The notes below the pieces were generated by a model. That model was given only the letters and a program-made list of their open reading frames with translations, was not told where the DNA came from and did no database searches. Made by a program: the position numbers and the translations under genes. This document shows positions 33,358-40,365 of a stretch of DNA of 54,808 nt, piece after piece (position 1 is the stretch's first letter; every line of letters begins with the position of its first letter). This DNA is from JAGTRP01 sp035255045 (lineage in GTDB: Bacteria; Pseudomonadota; Gammaproteobacteria; Burkholderiales; Rhodocyclaceae), in contig DATFAA010000041.1 of NCBI GenBank assembly GCA_035255045.1, positions 1 through 54,808 of the forward strand. The letters run 5' to 3'.

Positions 33358-33379
33358 GGGCCTGCGCTGCGGCAGGCCC
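33358..33379. terminator. Terminator after ycgR (probably once shared with fliE)
   Basis: A perfect 8-bp stem GGGCCTGC/GCAGGCCC with a 6-nt loop, starting at the base after the ycgR stop. It lies 16 bp from the displaced fliE 3' end at 33396-33420, so before insertion of the element it would have sat between convergent ycgR and fliE and probably served both. Confidence 0.7.
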
Positions 33380-33395
33380 GTTCATTCAGGTCGTC

Positions 33396-33420
33396 AGACC
33401 TGGATGTTCATGATGTCCTG
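33396..33420. repeat. Left attachment site (displaced fliE 3' end)
   Basis: A 25-bp sequence beginning AGACCTGGATGTTCATG, identical to 49512-49536. Read on the minus strand with the next base it spells the fliE ending Met-Asn-Ile-Gln-Val followed by TGA, so it is the original 3' end of fliE left beside its native terminator. Confidence 0.9.
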
Positions 33421-33454
33421 TTATGCACTTATTTTGTATAACACACTAATAAAA

Positions 33455-33474
33455 TTGGCTTTTTAAAAAGCCAA
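33455..33474. repeat. 20-bp perfect palindrome near attL
   Basis: TTGGCTTTTTAAAAAGCCAA, 35 bp inside the left attachment site, between it and the arm-type repeats. It could be a protein-binding site (excisionase, AlpA or IHF-like) or a terminator isolating the element (T-run on either strand). Confidence 0.55.
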
Positions 33475-33482
33475 CACCCGAC

Positions 33483-33504
33483 TTTACCCACACATTTACC
33501 CGCA
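33483..33504 (+). repeat. Left integrase arm-type sites
   Basis: TTTACCCACA (33483-33492) and TTTACCCGCA (33495-33504) in tandem, the same orientation and motif as the pair at the right end (49379-49400). This arrangement fits arm-type binding sites of a P4-like tyrosine integrase. Confidence 0.6.
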
Positions 33505-33570
33505 TTCAATACGATTATTTCGGCACTGTTATCATTGCTATAAACTCTGATAACTAGCCGAACGGAAGAC

Positions 33571-34401
33571 ATGCAATACACCTACACCGCCCTTGAGGCA
33601 GCGGCGTTATGGGTCGGACTGGACCCCGCTGAGATCCAGGCTCGAATGGACGCCACTGACGTTGCAAGGATCGAGGCTGAGCACCGCGAAGCCGTGTTAC
33701 AGGCTCATGCAGATGACTTTATGGCAGATGCTGAGTGGCGTGAGAAGCACGAAGCCTGTGCCCAATGCAGCACCCAGGAACAATGCCCAGAGTATCGGGA
33801 TGAGTACGTCGTATATGGCGAACCAGAGATGCCAGTCCTACAGTGCCCCCAAGGTTTCCGCCAGCCACCTGACGCAACTGCCCCCCAGATCAGCATGCCC
33901 ACGAAACCAGAACATAGGCCCCGTACTCAGCCAACAGAAGGGGAGTTTTCTGATCTACCGGAATTCGAGAAGCATTATGCGTGGCTAAGAACTGCTATTG
34001 ACACAAATGATCTGCCGGGCCATTTGGAATCCATACGCGCTGGCGATTTGCGCACTTGGTTGAGTCACAACTTTCCCGGTGAATGTCCCGCCTTCCTGTT
34101 CCATAGCAATGCAGATAACAAAGTGCTAATGGAGGAACTGGAACGCACTGCCGCTGAGCGTGAAGGATTGCTGGCGGAGATTTCAACAATCGATGCAAAC
34201 AAAAAATCCCTCGCCATCATTGGCCTATTGCTTGCCATATTAGACGCCAAGGGAGTGAATCAAACGGCAGTTCATGTAGATGTAAATGAAAAGTTGGGGC
34301 GACATCGCAGCTTTGGTCAGCGGACCATAGAAGACCTCTTTGGCAAGGCCAATGAGGCTTACCGCAAACTGGTCGATCAAGAAGCAGACAACATCAAATA
34401 A
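33571..34401 (+). CDS. Hypothetical island protein
   Basis: 276 aa, not recognised. The N-terminus YTALEAAALWVGLDPAEIQARM resembles short HTH-like starts common in island proteins. A Cys-rich stretch (EACAQCSTQEQCPEY, then LQC) near 67-97 might bind metal or form disulfides. The C-terminal third has a hydrophobic helix (KSLAIIGLLLAILDA) and ends GQRTIEDLFGKANEAYRKL. Start chosen with GGA 7 nt upstream; upstream DNA is A+T-rich with a plausible -10 TATAAA at about 33540. First gene at the left end of the element. Confidence 0.6.
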   Translation: MQYTYTALEAAALWVGLDPAEIQARMDATDVARIEAEHREAVLQAHADDFMADAEWREKHEACAQCSTQEQCPEYRDEYVVYGEPEMPVLQCPQGFRQPPDATAPQISMPTKPEHRPRTQPTEGEFSDLPEFEKHYAWLRTAIDTNDLPGHLESIRAGDLRTWLSHNFPGECPAFLFHSNADNKVLMEELERTAAEREGLLAEISTIDANKKSLAIIGLLLAILDAKGVNQTAVHVDVNEKLGRHRSFGQRTIEDLFGKANEAYRKLVDQEADNIK

Positions 34402-34515
34402 TCAATTCGTTACGCGGCTGTTCTCCGCAATTCCCAACTACGGCAGACTGCGATGCGATAAATATTTTTATGCCTAGAATGGGACACCTCTTGCAACAAA
34501 CAGAGGTGCTCCAGA

Positions 34516-34698
34516 ATGTCTATGCAAATCCTACGGTTGCCAGCCGTAATGGAAAAAACTGGCCTGGCACGATCCACGATCTACGCCCTTGCCGCCACCG
34601 GCTCCTTTCCTTCCCCCATCAAACTAGGCGCTAGAGCCAGCGGATGGCTGGAGCAGGAAATTGAAACCTGGTTAGCGACCCGAATCGCCAACCGCTGA
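34516..34698 (+). CDS. alpA: AlpA-family regulator
   Basis: 60 aa, typical AlpA/excisionase-like winged-helix size. LRLPAVMEKTGLARSTIYALAATGSFPSPIKLGARASGWLEQEIETWL is the complete family signature. GAGGTG lies about 8 nt upstream of the ATG. In P4-type elements AlpA activates integrase/excision functions; here the integrase is at the opposite end, which becomes adjacent when the element is circular. Confidence 0.9.
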   Translation: MSMQILRLPAVMEKTGLARSTIYALAATGSFPSPIKLGARASGWLEQEIETWLATRIANR

Positions 34699-34900
34699 CA
34701 CCGCAACCCCTGCGGTGTAGCTCCAAGACGCCCCACTCCCAGACCAAGGGCCGGGAGTAACGCTATACCTACCTGTTGCCGGATTGGGCGGTTCCTGTAC
34801 CGCCCAATTGATCGGCACACGTCAGGACTCCCGCCTGCACGAGGAAATAGCAGCATCAGGTCGAGGAATATCGCTCCGCAGGCATCACCAGGACGGTGAC

Positions 34901-35902
34901 ATGCCAATTCAAGATTTTTTTACCGCGGCCCATTTACCCCATCGGCCATATTGCAGCGATGACAAGAGCGCTAGCCGGATTCGGCCCGCTACCCAAGCAC
35001 TCACGTACGCATACATACAGCTCAATCCACCCGGATTGCTCCGATGGCTGGTGTTCGACATAGACAGGCCTGACGCTTCGCTCCGATGGGATGCGCTCAA
35101 CCAATGGGGCGTCGATACTGGAGACTGGAGCGCTGCGATACCGACCCCCAATATCGTTGTGGCTAATCCAGTGAACGGCCATGCGCACTACTACTATTGC
35201 TTGGATACACCCGTATGCACCAGCGAGCGCGGCCGAAAGGGACCTCAACGCTACGCCAAGGCTGTCTATGCAGCCCTGGCCGTCATGCTTGGGTGCGACA
35301 CCGGCTACACAGTCCTGATTGCCAAGAATCCTCTCCATGATCGCCACCTGACCTACTGGCTACGCCCGACAGCCTACGATCTGGCGGAACTGGCTGAATA
35401 CCTGGACCTCGACAGCGGCCGCGCGTGGCGAGCCATATCTAAACGATCAGGCCAGCGCACGAGCGAGAAGGGTCGAAACTGTTCGCTATTCGAACGCCTG
35501 CGCCATTGGGCCTATGCCTGGGTAGAGGAGTATCGCAGCGCGGGACGGGAACAATGGCTCGCGGCTTGTCTCCGCCAAGCCACGGCACAGAATCAATTCG
35601 ACGGCCACCGAGATGGAAACTTGTCCGAAGCCGAAGTCCGCGCTGTCGCCCGCAGCGTCGGGCGATGGGTTTGGAACCGCTACTCCCCCTGTATTCGGGG
35701 AACTGATGAAGAGTTCATCGAACTACAAGCCGCGCGCGGAAGGTGTAAAGGCCAGGTAAAGCGAGATGAACTACTCCCAGAGGCGCGAGCCTTGGCAGCC
35801 GCGGGCAAATCCCAGCGCGAAATCGCAACGCTGCTAGGTGTATCACAGAAGACCGTCAGCAACTGGCTGATGAGGACTGATAAGCCAAACGCTACTACCT
35901 AA
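34901..35902 (+). CDS. Plasmid replicase-family replication initiator
   Basis: 333 aa from the ATG at 34901 (AGGA about 8 nt upstream; the frame extends to 34784 without support). LRWLVFDIDRPD, IPTPNIVVANPVNGHAHYYYCLDTPV and HDRHLTYWLRPTAYDLAEL are characteristic of the replicase (RepA/primase-like) family of theta plasmids. The C-terminus (AAAGKSQREIATLLGVSQKTVSNWLM) is a helix-turn-helix. This suggests that the excised element can replicate as a plasmid. Confidence 0.82.
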   Translation: MPIQDFFTAAHLPHRPYCSDDKSASRIRPATQALTYAYIQLNPPGLLRWLVFDIDRPDASLRWDALNQWGVDTGDWSAAIPTPNIVVANPVNGHAHYYYCLDTPVCTSERGRKGPQRYAKAVYAALAVMLGCDTGYTVLIAKNPLHDRHLTYWLRPTAYDLAELAEYLDLDSGRAWRAISKRSGQRTSEKGRNCSLFERLRHWAYAWVEEYRSAGREQWLAACLRQATAQNQFDGHRDGNLSEAEVRAVARSVGRWVWNRYSPCIRGTDEEFIELQAARGRCKGQVKRDELLPEARALAAAGKSQREIATLLGVSQKTVSNWLMRTDKPNATT

Positions 35903-36022
35903 GCCGAACGAGTCTGAATACATACGCGCAAGCCGGCGCGCCCCCGACGACCTCGTGTCAGGAGGAAAACGGCTGTCTGGAGGCACCCGCCGACAGACAA
36001 ACCAAACCGCTAAGGTGAAATG

Positions 36023-36466
36023 ATGACTGATGCAATTACCAAGATGTGCGAAGTAGTAAAAAACGGCGGAGTTGAAGCAGACGCCGCCCTCGACTTTCTC
36101 TGCGGGGGACTCTTAAAGGAAGCTGCCCTCAACTTAGCGATAGACGAGATGTACGCCAGAATCCAGCATCGGGGGGTTGCCACCGAGCAGACCCGAGAAT
36201 TCATCGCATGGTGTCTCTCGAGTGCGCCTTCATCTCCTTCTGAATATTTTGTATGTACCGCCAAGGCATGGCGTAAAGCCCACGGTTATAGCGATCGCGG
36301 TGGGGTCATCGTTGTCTTCGATGGCATTGTTCAAGGTTGGGTTAACGAACTCCGCGACCCAGGTCATTGGCAACCGGGTGCCATCGCTGTTGATGCCTCC
36401 GGGAAGAGTTGGACTGCGGTTGGCGGGGACGCTCAAAGTGGAGCCATAGCCTGGGAACCCAATTAG
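36023..36466 (+). CDS. Hypothetical island protein
   Basis: 147 aa, not recognised (an adjacent ATG at 36020 is equally possible; AAGGT sits 8 nt before 36023). The N-terminal half is helical with two Cys; the second half has beta-rich runs (RGGVIVVFDGIVQGWVNEL, PGAIAVDASGKSWTAVGG) with no known signature. A 117-bp gap separates it from the replication gene. An inverted repeat follows. Confidence 0.6.
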   Translation: MTDAITKMCEVVKNGGVEADAALDFLCGGLLKEAALNLAIDEMYARIQHRGVATEQTREFIAWCLSSAPSSPSEYFVCTAKAWRKAHGYSDRGGVIVVFDGIVQGWVNELRDPGHWQPGAIAVDASGKSWTAVGGDAQSGAIAWEPN

Positions 36467-36470
36467 CAAA

Positions 36471-36515
36471 GGGCGAGTGGCGGGCAAGCCCGCCACCGCA
36501 GCTCACTGCTCGCCC
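36471..36515. repeat. Nested inverted repeat after the 36023 gene
   Basis: Inner stem GTGGCGGG/CCCGCCAC (36477-36484, 36489-36496) inside outer arms GGGCGAG (36471-36477) and CTCGCCC (36509-36515). No T-run. It may be a terminator or part of the replication/transfer origin. The remaining sequence to 36759 holds no credible gene. Confidence 0.5.
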
Positions 36516-36759
36516 ATCGTCCAGACTACATTCAACTCCCACCTGAGTAAAAGCCTTTCCGATAACAGCGCCGGAAGGCTAAGAAATAGAACAGGGCCAC
36601 ATCCTTCCCGGCGAATTGGATATACCCCCTACCACAAACGGCCATAGGGCTTGATCACCAATAAGTCGAAGGGCTAAAACAACGCGGCTGCCGTGACCGT
36701 ATCTGGACAAAACGCTATACCTATAAGCAGGCGACGTGCTTGCGACCTCACACGGCCCC

Positions 36760-37026
36760 ATGAACCCGATCCTTCGATTCTTTCTTCCGCCCGCTCTAGC
36801 TGGTTTGGCCATCACAACAGCTCTGGTCACAACCCATTACCAAGCGCCAACCATTCCGGCCACGCTGTACAACCTACTCGCTAGCCATCCGTGGCTGACC
36901 GGTACTTGGTTGGCACTTTCGATCATCGGGATCGATTACCTCGTCACCGCGACCCGGGATAACTTAGCCTACCGCAACGTCGGGGCAAAAAGCCGCGCCC
37001 ATCTCGATCTGTCCCGGAGGTCCTAA
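36760..37026 (+). CDS. Small membrane protein
   Basis: 88 aa from the ATG at 36760. Two hydrophobic segments are visible: ILRFFLPPALAGLAITTALV (about 4-23) and WLTGTWLALSIIGIDYLV (about 45-62), then a basic cytoplasmic tail. The stop overlaps the next start (TAATG), so it belongs to a compact operon running to about 42.4 kb that ends with a coupling ATPase; a role in transfer is possible but not shown. Confidence 0.65.
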   Translation: MNPILRFFLPPALAGLAITTALVTTHYQAPTIPATLYNLLASHPWLTGTWLALSIIGIDYLVTATRDNLAYRNVGAKSRAHLDLSRRS

Positions 37027-37172
37027 TGCGTGGGCGTGACAGCAAAGCGAAGCAACCGCGGCAACAGGAGCGCAACCAGCCGCAACAACAAACACCCGCT
37101 CCTGGCGTGCTGGATAGATTACTCGCATTGATCGTAAGCGAACGTGATGGCAAGCAGCACAGCCAGCAGTAA
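37026..37172 (+). CDS. Small basic Gln-rich protein
   Basis: 48 aa. MRGRDSKAKQPRQQERNQPQ, then a Gln-rich linker and a short hydrophobic helix (VLDRLLALIV). The start overlaps the upstream stop (TAATG) and its end overlaps the next gene by 26 nt, which supports real translation of an otherwise easily missed ORF. Function unknown. Confidence 0.5.
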   Translation: MRGRDSKAKQPRQQERNQPQQQTPAPGVLDRLLALIVSERDGKQHSQQ

Positions 37173-38202
37173 CCCCATTGACCGGAACCAGCTACGTACT
37201 GCGCGCCCTAGAGTCCAGAGCAATGATGGCATTCGGATCGACGAGCGTGTTGCTGCACTCAGAGAGCGACTGGAGGCCCGCGCAGATGCCGCAATGGCCA
37301 GAGAGCTACACGGATGCGTCCGTGCCGCCCGCGAGTATGTAAGAGGGTGGATGCCGGAACAGAGTGTATCGGCCAGTACGGCGGCTCGTTACGCCCGTAC
37401 CGTTGAGCGCTTGCGCGCCGGGGGGCGAGAGCCAGTGGATGCCCGTTGCAAAACCACCTACGAAGCGGAGCGGGCAGCTTGGGTCTATGTGACCCGGAGC
37501 GAGATCAAGACCTCACTCACGGACCTCGACAGAGCACGACGCCAAGGCGATTTGGGCCGCGCGGCCGATGCGTTCAACACTGTCCGTGACGGATTAGCCA
37601 TACTCGACCGTTATCCTCCCGGAACAGGAAACCGCGAAACTGACCGCCAACGTTCAAGTGCTTTTCATGGCCCTGCGCGCGCCGAAGCGGACCGCAGCAA
37701 CAGTAAGCGCCGGAGCCTGGACGACCTACCAGATGACTGGCGAGATCGCGTGCAGCTTGAGGTGCGGCCACAGGACCGAGCCGCAATGGCTGCTCTCTCT
37801 CTGACCGGTTGTCGCCCGGCAGAATGCGACGGAATACGCGCCCGCCGGAACGGGGATCAGATCGTACTTACCATCCGCGGCGCCAAAGTCGATGAAGAGC
37901 GCGGCATCAAATCACGCTCCATCATTGTCGAGCGTCATGATCTGGAAAGTACCCAAGCCGGGCGGGACCTGCAGGAATGGATGGGACAACGCCAAGCGCG
38001 AGCCATCAGCGTCCAGGGTACCACCGGCGCCTTTCGAGAGAGGGTAGCACGTGCCGCAGACCGAGCTGGCCTGCCATCGGTATCCTGCTACACATACCGC
38101 CACGCCGAGGCCCGCAGGCTCAAGGCCGCGAACATTGATCGCCCTGAGATCGCACAGCGCCTCGGGCACCGCAGCGACCGTAGCCAGAGCGTCTACGGCT
38201 AA
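37147..38202 (+). CDS. Tyrosine recombinase-like protein
   Basis: 351 aa from the ATG at 37147. The C-terminal part has the pattern of a tyrosine recombinase: ALSLTGCRPAEC (first Arg), CYTYRHAEARRLKAANIDRPEIAQRLGHRSDRSQSVYG (His-x-x-x-Arg-like, GHRS and terminal Tyr). The N-terminal half is helical, Arg-rich and could bind DNA. It ends very soon after the presumed Tyr and the box II spacing is not perfect, so activity is uncertain. It could act in multimer resolution or regulate transfer. Stop overlaps downstream TAATG. Confidence 0.65.
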   Translation: MASSTASSNPIDRNQLRTARPRVQSNDGIRIDERVAALRERLEARADAAMARELHGCVRAAREYVRGWMPEQSVSASTAARYARTVERLRAGGREPVDARCKTTYEAERAAWVYVTRSEIKTSLTDLDRARRQGDLGRAADAFNTVRDGLAILDRYPPGTGNRETDRQRSSAFHGPARAEADRSNSKRRSLDDLPDDWRDRVQLEVRPQDRAAMAALSLTGCRPAECDGIRARRNGDQIVLTIRGAKVDEERGIKSRSIIVERHDLESTQAGRDLQEWMGQRQARAISVQGTTGAFRERVARAADRAGLPSVSCYTYRHAEARRLKAANIDRPEIAQRLGHRSDRSQSVYG

Positions 38203-38222
38203 TGCAATCATCAGGAGCTTCT

Positions 38223-39137
38223 ATGTCACTGAACATCGCGTTTATCGACCAACTCACCGCGAAAGAGGCGGAGACCATCCGCCAAACTTACGAAATGTCC
38301 GGGGGAGATGGTCACCCTCTACCACGCAATGAGCCTCGCATGGGCAGCGATGGCGGTAGTCAGCATGACCATTTACTGTCCGAAAGTGGCCCTTCCACCC
38401 AGCCAAAAGAGGGGAGAGCAATGACGCCAACGACCATCGGGACAGAAGATGGTCACAGCAATAGCGTTTCGGACTGTAGCAACCATGCTGGCCTGCCAGG
38501 CAATTTAGCTACGGGCTCTGAATCGGCTACCGATTTCTCATCTGAGCCTCCTACCGAGGTTCCAACACCGGCCGCACCATCACCTTCTGCTAATGAAAAT
38601 TCCTTGGAGAGTTTGGGCTCAGCCTGGCTCCAGGATCATGTCAGCCGTGAAGCCCTGCGGACATCGAGCGCATTAGCCCAGGACTCCGCAATCATTCGTG
38701 AAGCTGACCGGCGGCGGCATAGCCCCCGCACTCAATGGACACCGCCCTCCGACCTCCCCCTGATTTCGCGTGATCGGCTCGTACGTGGAGCCACCCGAGC
38801 CCCCGAACTGCGTGAGGTACTTGAGGCGATAGAAAGGGATCTATTAGCGAAGAATGGCGGAGAGCCATCCCCCATTTTGCCACCATGGCCAGATCGTGCC
38901 AGCCTGGCGGGACGGCTCGCCGGTGAAGTACCGACCTGGGTGCGAGGTGACCCAAGTTTGGACCCTGCCCTCTTACATCAGCAAGAGGCAGCTACCGCTG
39001 CTCCGCAACCCACCCCTGGGCATAGCGTTGATAAGCTGCCCGGACTCTTTGCAGCCAGGGCCTCTGTTCATCAGCCTTTGGACCGGGTAACACGGTCTTC
39101 CCCATGCATCAAAGATGCCGGAGAACGGGAACGCTGA
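38223..39137 (+). CDS. Hypothetical island protein, largely disordered
   Basis: 304 aa from the ATG at 38223, preferred because AGGAG lies 6 nt upstream (an ATG at 38202 overlaps the previous stop). Rich in Ser, Pro, Thr, Gly and Glu through residue about 125, then a short helical section with DRLVRGATRAPELREVLEAIERDLLAKNGG. No known domain. An intrinsic terminator follows at 39183. Confidence 0.55.
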   Translation: MSLNIAFIDQLTAKEAETIRQTYEMSGGDGHPLPRNEPRMGSDGGSQHDHLLSESGPSTQPKEGRAMTPTTIGTEDGHSNSVSDCSNHAGLPGNLATGSESATDFSSEPPTEVPTPAAPSPSANENSLESLGSAWLQDHVSREALRTSSALAQDSAIIREADRRRHSPRTQWTPPSDLPLISRDRLVRGATRAPELREVLEAIERDLLAKNGGEPSPILPPWPDRASLAGRLAGEVPTWVRGDPSLDPALLHQQEAATAAPQPTPGHSVDKLPGLFAARASVHQPLDRVTRSSPCIKDAGERER

Positions 39138-39182
39138 CCGTTTTTCGTTTATTCAATGGCTGGCGCTAACGCGCCCCCAGCA

Positions 39183-39203
39183 GGCCACGTTCGTGGCCTT
39201 TTT
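39183..39203 (+). terminator. Intrinsic terminator
   Basis: GGCCAC-GTTC-GTGGCC followed directly by TTTTT, 45 bp after the preceding stop. It separates the 36760-39137 operon from the coupling-protein operon. Confidence 0.8.
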
Positions 39204-39246
39204 GCTGGGCCGCCCGCCCCCTTCAGGGGCTCCGCCTTGTCCCCCA

Positions 39247-39431
39247 CCGGTTGTCAACCGGCTGTTCGACAAGGCCACAAACCGAGCGGTATACGCCCAT
39301 TTCGCCGCCCCAGGTACTGCTCCCTTTCCTTCTGATGCTTTGCCTACCGGGCAGGTAGGTACGTTTGGGGAATTTGTGCCTATACGGGTTAGGCGCCCGG
39401 ACTATGGGTTGCCGCCATCCCATACCCATAG
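39247..39431. other. Structured 300-bp intergenic region, possible origin of transfer
   Basis: No gene is credible between 39138 and 39439. It holds successive inverted repeats: CCGGTT/AACCGG (39247-39261), CCTACC/GGTAGG (39343-39359) and an 8-bp pair CTATGGGT/ACCCATAG (39402-39409, 39424-39431) whose right arm abuts the ribosome binding site of the next gene. Such clustered repeats ahead of a coupling-protein operon are typical of oriT or autoregulated mobilisation promoters, but no nick site can be assigned. Confidence 0.35.
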
Positions 39432-39439
39432 GAGGAGTC

Positions 39440-40225
39440 ATGCCCATTCCCTTTGCCACCGCAAAATTGCACGCCGCCGACCTTGCGCGCCATGAGCTTT
39501 GCACCACAGCCGAGCTTTCCGCCCACGCTCTTGGTTGCAGCATCGATGCGTCGCGCAGCGCCCTGAAGGCCCTGGCGGATGCAGGCTATCTGCGCCCGCT
39601 ATTGCTACCAGGATTGGGCACAAAGGTTGTTTATCAGCCTTCGGCCAAGCTACACAGCGGCCCTGAGAATATCCCGAAATTCCTACGCGCCGGACTGACA
39701 CCATCAGGGCGCTGGCGTGGGCTCCTACGCGCCTACGTTTATTACACCACTCGGCCAGAATTAGCGTTTCTGCCAACCGGGGAAATTGCGGCTCTGTGTC
39801 GTTGCTACGGTATCCAGCAGCGCGGGTACGCATCCGCGCTGATAGGCCTTGATGGACCGCACTCGCACGTCTTCGTACCAATGCTACACCGCGAGCAGTT
39901 CATTGCGGCGATTGAGGCTGCTGCATTCCGGTGGCTGCCACTACTGGAAAGCGGCACTGCAACACTTCATGTCGTAACTCCAGCGCCGTGCCAACCCGAG
40001 GCCCAAGCGGCTTTAGAGCTGCTTAACCCTTCGCGGCAAACCAGCAATGTGACGCAAGACGAACTTGCTGCCCTAAAAGCAGAAATCGAATCGGACCCAA
40101 CCGGATTAACCGGACTACGACTGGCAAGCCGCATCGAAGCACTTGAGAGCAGAGCGGCTGACATCCCATTGGCCGCCAATGACTGTTTGCCGTGGCTGGG
40201 CTCCGTTATTGGAGCGTCGGTTTGA
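39440..40225 (+). CDS. Island protein with winged-helix-like N-terminus
   Basis: 261 aa; GGAGGAG precedes the ATG at 39440. Residues about 12-60 (LARHELCTTAELSAHALGCSIDASRSALKALADAGYLRPLLLPG) look like a winged helix-turn-helix. The central part (about 85-185) is mixed alpha/beta with ALCRCYGIQQRGYASALIGLDG and no recognised catalytic motif. It is the first gene of the operon containing the coupling ATPase; a mobilisation accessory or regulator is plausible. Confidence 0.6.
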   Translation: MPIPFATAKLHAADLARHELCTTAELSAHALGCSIDASRSALKALADAGYLRPLLLPGLGTKVVYQPSAKLHSGPENIPKFLRAGLTPSGRWRGLLRAYVYYTTRPELAFLPTGEIAALCRCYGIQQRGYASALIGLDGPHSHVFVPMLHREQFIAAIEAAAFRWLPLLESGTATLHVVTPAPCQPEAQAALELLNPSRQTSNVTQDELAALKAEIESDPTGLTGLRLASRIEALESRAADIPLAANDCLPWLGSVIGASV

Positions 40226-40365
40226 AAGCGGTCATTATCGCGCTGCGCGGTCTAGTACGCCGTATCTGCTACAAAAGCCGTTCTTGCTACGCACCGGGGA
40301 TCACGGTCACGTGGTACATGCCACGCTGGACCGCCCTTAGGCCAGAGGGGACAAAATGGGACTGA
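40222..40365 (+). CDS. Possible small basic protein
   Basis: 47 aa with a TTG start overlapping the preceding stop (TTGA) and an end overlapping the coupling-protein start by 10 nt. The sequence is basic with three Cys or nearby aromatic residues (LRGLVRRICYKSRSCYAPG). The neat overlaps at both ends are the only support; no homology is recognised and no ribosome binding site is seen. Confidence 0.3.
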   Translation: MKAVIIALRGLVRRICYKSRSCYAPGITVTWYMPRWTALRPEGTKWD

